Positions 16,412-23,520 of a stretch of DNA of 64,000 nucleotides are shown here, in pieces (the first letter of the stretch is position 1; the number at the start of each line of letters is the position of its first letter). This DNA comes from an uncultured Eubacteriales bacterium (GTDB lineage Bacteria > Bacillota > Clostridia > Oscillospirales > CAG-272). Under the pieces are notes generated by a model. The model did not search any database. It worked only from the letters and a program-made list of their open reading frames with translations, and was not told the DNA's origin. Made by a program: the position numbers and the translations under genes. The stretch lies in NCBI GenBank assembly GCA_934467415.1, contig CAKSLQ010000011.1, forward strand, positions 27,306 to 91,305, in the 5' to 3' direction.

Positions 16412-18001
16412 TCATCCGATGATCGTGTTGACACTCACACCTGCCGCGATCGGCAGCGTGTACTGCACGCCGTCGGCCTCGACAAACGCCCATGCGTAAA
16501 TCGTCGTGTCAAGCTCGCTTTGCGGGATCTCGGCAAGGTCGAGCGCAAACGCCGTCTCCGTGCCGTCCGTCGCCGTCCATTCCGCCACCTTGGCGCTGCC
16601 GATGACGTCGGTCTTGGCAACGAAGATGCCGTAGCGGGCGACGGTTGCATCCGCCGTCGTCACAAGCTTGGCAATCAGGCGGATCGTGCCTGCGCCGGTC
16701 TTGTCGGTCGCCGCGCTGACGCTGCCGAGCTCCAGCTTTGCCGTGATGGCCGGGATATCGCGGGTCTCAGACACGTTGCAGACCGTGCAGGTGCGCTTCT
16801 CCACGCCCTTCACGCCGAAGTCGGCCGGGGTCACGACCATCCAGTCGCCATAGGTGTGTTCGGTCTTGCCCAGAACGCCTTCCTCGGTGGCCGAGCAGGT
16901 CTTGCAGGGGTAGAGCACTTTGCCCTCCGCCACACAGGTTGCTGGCGTCAGCACCTTGCCGTTGGTATAATCAAAGTCGTGCGTGTGCGTTGTCAAGGAA
17001 GTGAAGTCGCCGCCCATAGTAATCGCCGTATAGCTGTCAGACTCCTGCTGCACTTTATCGGTCGCCTCCAGCGTGACTGCGCCCGCGGCCGTCAGACCGA
17101 CGCTGCCGTTCGGCTTCATGGCGAAAGAGCCGACCTCGCCGCCGGTCCAGAGCAGGGTCAGATCGCTTGCCGCAACATTGTGGACGCCCGCGCCGTAGAC
17201 CGCGCCGACCGATGCATCGCCGAACACCTCCACACGGACACTGCCGACCGTGGTGTTTCTCGACTGATAGCCTGCCGCGTACAGCTCGTTGACCGCAGCC
17301 GTGCCGCCGATGTGCACGTTGATGTCGCCGTAGGTGCAGGCATTTGACGCCGTGACACCCTGCGCCGTGCCGAACTGGCGCGGACCGCCGACCACGATCA
17401 TATCGCTGCCGGAGAGCACGGTGACATTCGTCGCCGTGGGTCTGTCCACATACTTCGGACCGGCTGCGCCGCCGAAGTTATGCTGCACGCTGCCGACCAC
17501 CCAGAACGCCTTGCCGATGTCACCGCCGGTATAGTTGTTCATCGCAACGCCCTCGCCGATGGTGACGGCATGGTGCTGACCGACCACCATAAAGGAGGTG
17601 CCGTCCGCCGACGCAAAGGTGACATTCTCAAAGGTCGTGTCGTCCGCAAGGCCGAAGCGGGCATACTTCGAGGTCTTGTAGACCGCGCCGCTGTCGCGAT
17701 AGTCCACGCCGCCGTACACACTGGTAATCGTGATGGACTTTGCGGAGTGCGCGCGTGCAAAGTGCGTGCTCTGCGAGAATGCGCCGCAGAGGACGACCGT
17801 GCCGTCCTGGTCGGGGTCGAGCAGGTTGTACGCCGCGTTGAGGCCGGCAACCGCTGTCTCCGGGGTCAGACCGTCCGCCTCATTGTTGCCGCTCCCGCTC
17901 AGGTACACGACGGTCGCCGTGCCTGCCGCCGAAGCGCAGAGTGCAAATGTCAGGAGCATCAGAAGCGCCGTGACAAGTGCTAGGCCGAATTGCTTTTTCA
18001 C
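16412..18001 (-). CDS. Secreted beta-repeat protein with Cys-rich repeats
   Basis: A 529-residue secreted protein. A GTG start at 18001 is chosen because AAAGGAG lies 10 bases upstream and a clean signal peptide follows (KKQFGLALVTALLMLLTFAL). Residues 25-330 are beta repeats with the TITSVYGGVDYRDSG and VVGQHHAVTIGEGVAM segments shared with the gene at 1-506. Residues about 340-425 contain two Cys-x-x-Cys repeats of the ATC...YPCKTC and RTCTVC type, often found in Firmicute exoproteins. A 100-residue C-terminal domain ends it. There is no SLH, dockerin or LPXTG anchor, unlike its paralogues. It is predicted to be controlled by the divergent AraC gene. Confidence 0.88.
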   Translation of the reverse strand: MKKQFGLALVTALLMLLTFALCASAAGTATVVYLSGSGNNEADGLTPETAVAGLNAAYNLLDPDQDGTVVLCGAFSQSTHFARAHSAKSITITSVYGGVDYRDSGAVYKTSKYARFGLADDTTFENVTFASADGTSFMVVGQHHAVTIGEGVAMNNYTGGDIGKAFWVVGSVQHNFGGAAGPKYVDRPTATNVTVLSGSDMIVVGGPRQFGTAQGVTASNACTYGDINVHIGGTAAVNELYAAGYQSRNTTVGSVRVEVFGDASVGAVYGAGVHNVAASDLTLLWTGGEVGSFAMKPNGSVGLTAAGAVTLEATDKVQQESDSYTAITMGGDFTSLTTHTHDFDYTNGKVLTPATCVAEGKVLYPCKTCSATEEGVLGKTEHTYGDWMVVTPADFGVKGVEKRTCTVCNVSETRDIPAITAKLELGSVSAATDKTGAGTIRLIAKLVTTADATVARYGIFVAKTDVIGSAKVAEWTATDGTETAFALDLAEIPQSELDTTIYAWAFVEADGVQYTLPIAAGVSVNTIIG

Positions 18002-18025
18002 TGTTATCAATCTCCTTTCGCCGAT

Positions 18026-18066
18026 GCCGACAGCATCGCTTCTTTCATCAGCCGACAGCATCGCTT
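18026..18066. repeat. 16-bp direct repeat in the leader of the secreted-protein gene
   Basis: GCCGACAGCATCGCTT occurs at 18026-18041 and 18051-18066. The repeat lies between the promoter and the ribosome site and may be a short duplication. Confidence 0.7.
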
Positions 18067-18077
18067 TTTATATAAAC

Positions 18078-18106
18078 AGAATAGCATTGCCGTGCCGCAT
18101 TTCCAA
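18078..18106 (-). promoter_or_regulatory. Promoter of the secreted Cys-rich protein gene
   Basis: TTGGAA, 17 bases, TATTCT on the minus strand. It abuts the direct repeat at 18107-18137 and is divergent from the AraC promoter. Confidence 0.75.
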
Positions 18107-18137
18107 TGTATTTTTCGGGAGAATGGTTGTATTTTTC
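18107..18137. promoter_or_regulatory. Predicted AraC-type site between divergent promoters
   Basis: TGTATTTTTC is repeated exactly at 18107-18116 and 18128-18137, a 21-bp period. One copy touches the -35 box of the leftward gene; the other overlaps the -35 box of the regulator itself, so activation and autoregulation could share the site. Confidence 0.75.
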
Positions 18138-18155
18138 AGCAAAGCTTGCTATAAT
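18127..18155 (+). promoter_or_regulatory. Promoter of the AraC-family regulator
   Basis: TTGTAT, 17 bases, TATAAT; leader only about 15 bases with AAAGGAGGG before the ATG at 18177. The -35 box lies inside the direct repeat. Confidence 0.75.
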
Positions 18156-18176
18156 GGAGGAAAAGGAGGGATCGCC

Positions 18177-19013
18177 ATGACCGAACTGATTTCCCTTGAC
18201 GCCATTGAACCGAAGCATCTGTTCTGTGACATCTACGGGCTTCCGCAGCGCTGGCAAAAGGGCGAAAGCTGGAGCTTTATCGGCTCACCGCGCCGGGATC
18301 ACGGCTTTGCCTACATCCTTTGCGACGAGGCCTATATTCGCCTTGCCGACGGCACGGAGCAGCATTTCCGCCGCGGCAGTCTTTTGTATATTCCGAAAGG
18401 CTGTGAATATTACGCCGAGTACCGCGGCACGACCGGCGCCTGCTCGGACATCCTTGTCAACTTTGATATCCGCGACACCTGCGGCGGCGAATATGCCCTC
18501 GCGGACGAGGTGACCTGCCTGCTCCGCACCGTGCCGCCCCAGCTGGCAAACGACATTGAGAAGCTGGCGGAGGCCAGCACCAATCTCAGGCACCCTGCCC
18601 TGCGCGTGACCCGCATGTTCTACGCCTTGCTGGAAAATCTGCTGGCCTGCATCATGCTGCTGCACACCGACGGCGGCGCCGAGGCTGACCCGACTGCGCC
18701 CGCCCGCTTCTACATCGACCACCATATCGGCGACAAGATCCCGGTGGCCGAGCTTGCGAAAATGTGTCTGCTGTCCGAGTCGGCGTTCCGCAGGGCATTC
18801 CATACGGCAACCGGCATGTCTCCGGCACAGTACAAGGTACACGTCAAGATCCGCAAGGCGCAGGAGCTGCTCGCCGGTACGCCCGAGGTCTCCATCGCCG
18901 AGATCGCGGACATCCTCGGCTTCTACGACATGTCCTATTTCTACAAATCCTTCACCGCACAGGTCGGCACGACGCCGGGACAATATCGCGAGGAGGCGCA
19001 GGCGGCGCGCTGA
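18177..19013 (+). CDS. AraC-family transcriptional regulator
   Basis: A 278-residue regulator. The N-terminal half is a cupin-like sensor (FAYILCDEAYIRL, GSLLYIPKGCEYYAEYRG). The last 100 residues are a double helix-turn-helix (IPVAELAKMCLLSESAFRRA and VSIAEIADILGFYDMSYFYK, ending TPGQYREE). The ATG at 18177 has AAAGGAGGG six bases upstream; the frame upstream overlaps the neighbouring gene's 5' part and is not used. It lies among three promoters bearing the same 21-bp-period repeat, which is the spacing AraC proteins favour. It is therefore the likely activator of the 10942-20643 locus in response to a sugar. Confidence 0.93.
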   Translation: MTELISLDAIEPKHLFCDIYGLPQRWQKGESWSFIGSPRRDHGFAYILCDEAYIRLADGTEQHFRRGSLLYIPKGCEYYAEYRGTTGACSDILVNFDIRDTCGGEYALADEVTCLLRTVPPQLANDIEKLAEASTNLRHPALRVTRMFYALLENLLACIMLLHTDGGAEADPTAPARFYIDHHIGDKIPVAELAKMCLLSESAFRRAFHTATGMSPAQYKVHVKIRKAQELLAGTPEVSIAEIADILGFYDMSYFYKSFTAQVGTTPGQYREEAQAAR

Positions 19014-19054
19014 TCTGTAGCCGACCCGCAGCCGGGCCATTGCCTACCTATATC

Positions 19055-19085
19055 GGAAAATACAATTCACAGCGCGGATTCTACA
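19055..19085 (+). promoter_or_regulatory. Predicted AraC-type site upstream of the solute-binding gene
   Basis: GGAAAATACA (19055-19064) and GGATTCTACA (19076-19085) are 21 bp apart and end one base before the -35 box at 19087. The proximal copy is less conserved. Confidence 0.65.
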
Positions 19086-19086
19086 A

Positions 19087-19115
19087 TGCAAAAATGCGGG
19101 AAACTGTGCTACCAT
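19087..19115 (+). promoter_or_regulatory. Promoter of the solute-binding lipoprotein gene
   Basis: TGCAAA, 17 bases, TACCAT. The weak -35 fits an activator-dependent promoter. The -10 box overlaps the left arm of the hairpin at 19114-19143. Confidence 0.6.
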
Positions 19116-19148
19116 AACTGCGGAAGCAATCTTCCGCAGTTATTTTTA
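19114..19148 (+). terminator. Hairpin-terminator overlapping a promoter start
   Basis: ATAACTGCGGAAG, a CAAT loop and its perfect complement are followed by TTTTTAT. It can end the AraC transcript. A transcript starting at the local promoter (about 19122) would lack most of the left arm and escape it. Confidence 0.7.
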
Positions 19149-19164
19149 TACAACGGAGGCATTT

Positions 19165-20643
19165 ATGAAGCGAACAGTTTTATCCGCCGCGGCACTCGTG
19201 CTGTGTCTGCTCGCCCTTGCCGCCTGCGGCAAAAAGGAGACGCCGCAGGGCACCACGGCATCCGACGCGGCGACAGAACCCACCACGGAGGTCACGGGCG
19301 AGGTGCTCGGTGTACCGACGCACGCCGACTACGGCGGGGAGACCTTCTCCATTCTGACAGCGGGCAATGTGGCGCACCGCGACTTCACCTTTGACGAGCA
19401 GTCCTCGCTGCCGATGGATTCGGCGCAGTACCGCCGCCGCGCCCGCGTCGAAGAAGACTACAAAGTCAAGATCGAGCAGACGCGTATGCAGGGGTATTCC
19501 AGCGGTGCGGGGCCCGGATTCATGGAAGTCAGCACCGCGGTGAACGCGGGGGAGACAAAATGGGACCTCGCGCTGATCGCCGGGTATGACGTGAGCGTGC
19601 TGGCCTACAACGGACTGCTCTATGACCTCAATTCCGTCCCCGGCATTGACCTCACAAAATCCTGGTGGGATCAAAAGGCCAATGAGAGCCTTGCGATGAA
19701 CGGCGTCATGTTCTTCTCGACCGGTGAGATCACCACCTCGGACAACAATGCCGCTTTTGTCATCATGTTCAACAAGGACCTCATGCGCGACTATGCGCTG
19801 GATGACCCCTATCAGCTGGTCTACGACGGCAAATGGACGATGGGCAAATTCGCCGAGCTGTGCAAGACCGTCACCGAGGACCTGAATCAGGACAGTAAAA
19901 TGGATGAAAACGACCGCTTCGGCCTCCTCGTGTGGGACGACTCGGTGGTCGGCATCGTCAACGCGGCCGGACAGCGCTGCTGCACGATCGAGGACGGCGA
20001 GATCCGGCTGACGCTCTACAACGAGACCACGCTCTCCGCGCTTGAGACCTACTTCTCCATCGCCTATGACACGCAGTATGCGTTTACCTATCAGCGAAAC
20101 GGCAGCGGCACCGACTATGAGCAAAGGCTGTGGGAGGGCAACCACGGGCTGTTCTGGACGACCTATATGGGCATCGTCCCGACCTTCCGCGAGATGGAGA
20201 GCGACTTCGGCCTGCTTCCCTACCCCAAGCTGACCGAAAAGCAGGACGCCTACTACAGCACGGTCGCACCCTTCAACTCGCAGTTCATCTGCGTGCCGCT
20301 GGTGCAGGACGACATCGAGCGCACCGGGACAATCACCGAGGCGCTGGCCTATTACGGCAAGGAGATCGTCACCCCGGTCTACTATGATGTGAACCTCATC
20401 GGGCAGTCCACGCGCGACGAGGAATCCGCCGACATGCTGGACATCATCTTCGGTTCCTTTGTTTTCGACATCGGCTACTACTACCAGATCGGCCCCTACA
20501 ACAAGGAGCTGATCTACATGGTGCGCGAGTTTGACACGAACTTTGCCTCGCGCTACGACGCCAAGGCCGGCACGGCCGAGGCGCTGCTCGGCGTCATCAA
20601 TGAATACTATCAGAACGCCGTCTCCCAGTGGAAGACGGAGTGA
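19165..20643 (+). CDS. Extracellular solute-binding lipoprotein
   Basis: A 492-residue lipoprotein (lipobox LALAAC) resembling family 1 extracellular solute-binding proteins: EEDYKVKIEQ near residue 90, GETKWDLALIAGYD, NKDLMRDYALDDPYQLV, GKWTMGKFAELCKTV, then YYSTVAPFNSQ. An EF-hand-like loop DLNQDSKMDENDRFG sits in the middle. GGAGG precedes the ATG. No permease or ATPase gene lies beside it, so it must share a transporter encoded elsewhere or act as a surface glycan binder. It is probably under the AraC regulator and is followed by a strong terminator. Confidence 0.85.
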   Translation: MKRTVLSAAALVLCLLALAACGKKETPQGTTASDAATEPTTEVTGEVLGVPTHADYGGETFSILTAGNVAHRDFTFDEQSSLPMDSAQYRRRARVEEDYKVKIEQTRMQGYSSGAGPGFMEVSTAVNAGETKWDLALIAGYDVSVLAYNGLLYDLNSVPGIDLTKSWWDQKANESLAMNGVMFFSTGEITTSDNNAAFVIMFNKDLMRDYALDDPYQLVYDGKWTMGKFAELCKTVTEDLNQDSKMDENDRFGLLVWDDSVVGIVNAAGQRCCTIEDGEIRLTLYNETTLSALETYFSIAYDTQYAFTYQRNGSGTDYEQRLWEGNHGLFWTTYMGIVPTFREMESDFGLLPYPKLTEKQDAYYSTVAPFNSQFICVPLVQDDIERTGTITEALAYYGKEIVTPVYYDVNLIGQSTRDEESADMLDIIFGSFVFDIGYYYQIGPYNKELIYMVREFDTNFASRYDAKAGTAEALLGVINEYYQNAVSQWKTE

Positions 20644-20649
20644 AAGAGC

Positions 20650-20685
20650 AAAAAACAGGCTCTCCGTGCGGAGAGCCTGTTTTTC
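20650..20685. terminator. Bidirectional terminator between the lipoprotein gene and argH
   Basis: ACAGGCTCTCC, GTGC, then the perfect complement; A6 before and T5 after. It serves the converging genes ending at 20643 and 20694. Confidence 0.92.
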
Positions 20686-20693
20686 AGTCTGCT

Positions 20694-22073
20694 TTATTTT
20701 TTCCCGAGGAAAGCGGCGACATAGTCCCGCTCGGCGGCGAAGGATGCGGGCGAAGTGCCGCCCGCCGAGGTGCGTTTGGCCACGCAGGTCTCGAGCCTGA
20801 TGGCGTCATAGAGATCCGCCTCAAAATTCGCGTCGAACTGCTTGTAAACATCGAGCGGGATCGCGTCGAGCACGGTGTGCTCCCGCACGGCGTAAGCCAC
20901 GATGCTGCCGACCGTCTTATACGCGGTGCGGAAGGGTTCCCCACGGCCGACGAGGTAGTCCGCAAGGTCGGTCGCGTTGATGAAGCCGCCCTGCGCCGCC
21001 TTGTACATCGCGTCGGCATGCACCTCCATGGTGGCCACCATCGGCGCGAACACGTCGAGGCACATTTTCACGGTGTCCACGCTGTCGAAGACCGCCTCCT
21101 TGTCCTCCTGCATGTCCTTGTTGTAGGCAAGCGGCAGCCCCTTCAGCATGGTGAGCGTGGCAATGAGATTGCCGTAGACCCGTCCCGTCTTGCCGCGCAC
21201 CAGCTCCGCCATGTCCGAATTCTTCTTCTGCGGCATGATGCTCGACCCCGTGGTATAGGCGTCCGACAGGGTGACAAAGCCGAACTCAAAGCTCGACCAG
21301 AGGATAATCTCCTCCGCAAAGCGGGAGAGATGCATCGACAGGATGGCAAACGCGCTCTCCAGCTCCACGACGAAATCGCGGTCGGACACGCCGTCGAGGC
21401 TGTTGAGCGCAATCGCGTCAAAGCCGAGCGCCGCCGCCGTCATTTCGCGGTCGATGGGGTAGGTCGTCCCCGCCAGCGCACAGCAGCCGAGCGGCGACAC
21501 GTTCATGCGGGCGGCGGCGTCCGCGATGCGTCCCGCGTCGCGGATGAGCATCATGGCATAGGCTAAGAGATGATGCCCGAACGTGACGGGCTGCGCCCTT
21601 TGCAGATGCGTGTAGCCCGGCAGGATGGTGTCCCTTTGCGCCTCGGCCACCTCGAGAACCGCCGCAACGAGCGCGCGCAGCTTCTCGTCGATCTCGCCGC
21701 ACGCCTGCCGCAGATAGAGCCGCAGGTCGAGCGCGACCTGATCGTTGCGGGAGCGGGCGGTGTGCAGGCGACGGCCGACGTCGCCGATACGCGCGGTCAG
21801 CTCCGCCTCGACAAACATGTGAATATCCTCGGCGTCGGGCGAGATCTCGAGCTTTCCCGCGTCAATATCCTCGAGGATCGCGCCGAGCGTGTCGATCAGC
21901 AGCGTGCTGTCCGCCGCGGTGATGATCCCCTTTGCGCCTAGCATGGCGGCGTGCGCCATCGAGCCTTCGATATCCTGTTTGTACATCCGCTTGTCCACCG
22001 CGATGGAGGAATTGAAGTCGTCCGCCACGCGGTCGAGCGCACCCGCGGTGCGCCCTGCCCACATCTTATTCAT
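20694..22073 (-). CDS. argH: Argininosuccinate lyase
   Basis: A 459-residue cytoplasmic enzyme of the fumarase/aspartase superfamily. It splits argininosuccinate into arginine and fumarate, the last step of arginine synthesis. The start MNKMWAGRTAGALDRVADDF is typical; HTARSRNDQVALDLRLYLR and the signature GSSIMPQKKNSDMAELVRG, with the flexible catalytic-serine loop, are intact. Full length. It follows argG by 21 bases in one transcript controlled from 23372-23422. Confidence 0.97.
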   Translation of the reverse strand: MNKMWAGRTAGALDRVADDFNSSIAVDKRMYKQDIEGSMAHAAMLGAKGIITAADSTLLIDTLGAILEDIDAGKLEISPDAEDIHMFVEAELTARIGDVGRRLHTARSRNDQVALDLRLYLRQACGEIDEKLRALVAAVLEVAEAQRDTILPGYTHLQRAQPVTFGHHLLAYAMMLIRDAGRIADAAARMNVSPLGCCALAGTTYPIDREMTAAALGFDAIALNSLDGVSDRDFVVELESAFAILSMHLSRFAEEIILWSSFEFGFVTLSDAYTTGSSIMPQKKNSDMAELVRGKTGRVYGNLIATLTMLKGLPLAYNKDMQEDKEAVFDSVDTVKMCLDVFAPMVATMEVHADAMYKAAQGGFINATDLADYLVGRGEPFRTAYKTVGSIVAYAVREHTVLDAIPLDVYKQFDANFEADLYDAIRLETCVAKRTSAGGTSPASFAAERDYVAAFLGKK

Positions 22074-22094
22074 ACAGCCTCCGATGTGCCGTTT

Positions 22095-23330
22095 TTATTT
22101 TTTCTTCGCGTTCTTGGCCGCGACCTGTGCCTGCACCGAGATCGGCAGGCCGAACAGGTTGATGAACCCGGCGCTGTCCGCCTGGTTGTAGACGTGATCC
22201 TCGCCGAAGGTTGCGATCTCCTCGGAATAGAGCGACCAGTCGCTCCATGCGCCCGCCTTGATCATGTTGCCCTTGTAGAGCTTGATCTTAACCTTGCCGG
22301 TGACGTGCTCCTGCGTCTTGGTGACGAAGGCGGAGAGCGCCTCGCGCAGCGGCGTGTACCACTGCCCGTTGTAGACGAGGTCCGCAAAGGTGACGGCCAG
22401 CTCCTGCTTCTTGTGCATGGTCATCTTGTCGAGGCAGAGCGTCTCGAGGTAGTTGTGCGCGAAATAGAGGATCGCGCCGCCGGGTGTCTCGTACACGCCG
22501 CGGCACTTCATGCCGACGAGGCGGTTCTCCACGATGTCGAGCAGGCCGATGCCGTTCGAGCCGCCGACCTCGTTGAGCGCGAGGATGATGTCCTTTGCGC
22601 TCATCGGCTTGCCGTCGAGCGCGACCGGCTTGCCCTCGACGAAGTCGAGCGTGATGTAGGTCGGCTTGTCGGGCGCGTCGATCGGGGAGACGCCCATCTC
22701 GAGGAAGCCGGGCTTCTCGTAGAGCGGCTCACTCCCCGCATCCTCGAGGTCAAGCCCCTCGTGCGAGAGGTGCCACATGTTCTTATCCTTGGAGTAATTG
22801 GTCTCGCGGTTGATCTTCAGCGGGATGTTGTGCGCCTCGGCGTAGTCGATCTCCTCATCGCGGGACTTGATGTCCCACTCGCGCCAGGGCGCGATGATCG
22901 GCATACCGGGTGCAAACGCCTTGATCGCCAGCTCGAAGCGCACCTGATCGTTGCCCTTGCCGGTGCAGCCGTGGCAGATGGCGTCCGCGCCCTCTTTGAG
23001 CGCAATCTCGGCAAGGCGCTTGCCGATGATCGGGCGCGCCAGCGACGTGCCGAGCATGTACTCCTCATACTTTGCGCCCGCCTGCACCGTCGGGATGACG
23101 ATGTCGTTGACGAACTCGTCGGTCAGATCCTCAACGTAGAGCTTGGACGCGCCGGTCTTCAGCGCCTTCTCCTCCAGCCCCTCCAGCTCGTCCGCCTGTC
23201 CGACGTTGCCCGAGACCGCGATGATCTCGCAGTTGTTGTAGTTCTCCTTCAGCCACGGAATGATGATGGACGTATCCAGACCGCCCGAGTAGGCGAGAAC
23301 GACCTTTTTGATCTTGCTCTTATCAATCAT
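22095..23330 (-). CDS. argG: Argininosuccinate synthase
   Basis: A 411-residue ATP-dependent ligase joining citrulline and aspartate. The PP-loop VVLAYSGGLDTSIIIPWLKE is at residues 10-29; CHGCTGKGNDQVRFELAI and the DAPDKPTYITLDFVEG segment are conserved. The ATG at 23330 has GGAGGG upstream and matches the family start; the frame extends further but into promoter DNA. It is the first gene of the argGH operon. Two ARG-box-like sequences overlap and adjoin its promoter, so ArgR repression by arginine is likely. Confidence 0.97.
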   Translation of the reverse strand: MIDKSKIKKVVLAYSGGLDTSIIIPWLKENYNNCEIIAVSGNVGQADELEGLEEKALKTGASKLYVEDLTDEFVNDIVIPTVQAGAKYEEYMLGTSLARPIIGKRLAEIALKEGADAICHGCTGKGNDQVRFELAIKAFAPGMPIIAPWREWDIKSRDEEIDYAEAHNIPLKINRETNYSKDKNMWHLSHEGLDLEDAGSEPLYEKPGFLEMGVSPIDAPDKPTYITLDFVEGKPVALDGKPMSAKDIILALNEVGGSNGIGLLDIVENRLVGMKCRGVYETPGGAILYFAHNYLETLCLDKMTMHKKQELAVTFADLVYNGQWYTPLREALSAFVTKTQEHVTGKVKIKLYKGNMIKAGAWSDWSLYSEEIATFGEDHVYNQADSAGFINLFGLPISVQAQVAAKNAKKK

Positions 23331-23371
23331 GACTTTGCCCTCCGCATGTCGTGTTTTTGTTTGATGGACAC

Positions 23372-23400
23372 AGTATAGCACAGCTTGAATATAAATGCAA
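23372..23400 (-). promoter_or_regulatory. argGH promoter
   Basis: TTGCAT, 17 bases, TATACT. The -35 box lies inside the ARG box at 23384-23401. Confidence 0.8.
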
Positions 23401-23422
23401 TACTTTTGCATAAATATTCTTT
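23384..23422. promoter_or_regulatory. Tandem ARG boxes (ArgR operator)
   Basis: The minus strand of 23384-23401 matches the Bacillus ARG-box consensus at 16 of 18 positions by my alignment. A weaker second box at 23405-23422 matches at about 12. The strong box covers the -35 region, as expected for repression. Confidence 0.7.
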
Positions 23423-23482
23423 ATTTCAGCGAAACAACCAATAAATCCGTGTGTCGAATCGTTATTTATACGCCGAGAGAAC

Positions 23483-23511
23483 AAAAAAGCACGGAAAATC
23501 CGTGCTTTTTT
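23483..23511. terminator. Terminator of the first giant SGNH gene
   Basis: AAAAAAGCACGGA and TCCGTGCTTTTTT arms, symmetric, 10 bases after the stop at 23521. Confidence 0.9.
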
Positions 23512-23520
23512 CTGCATAAA

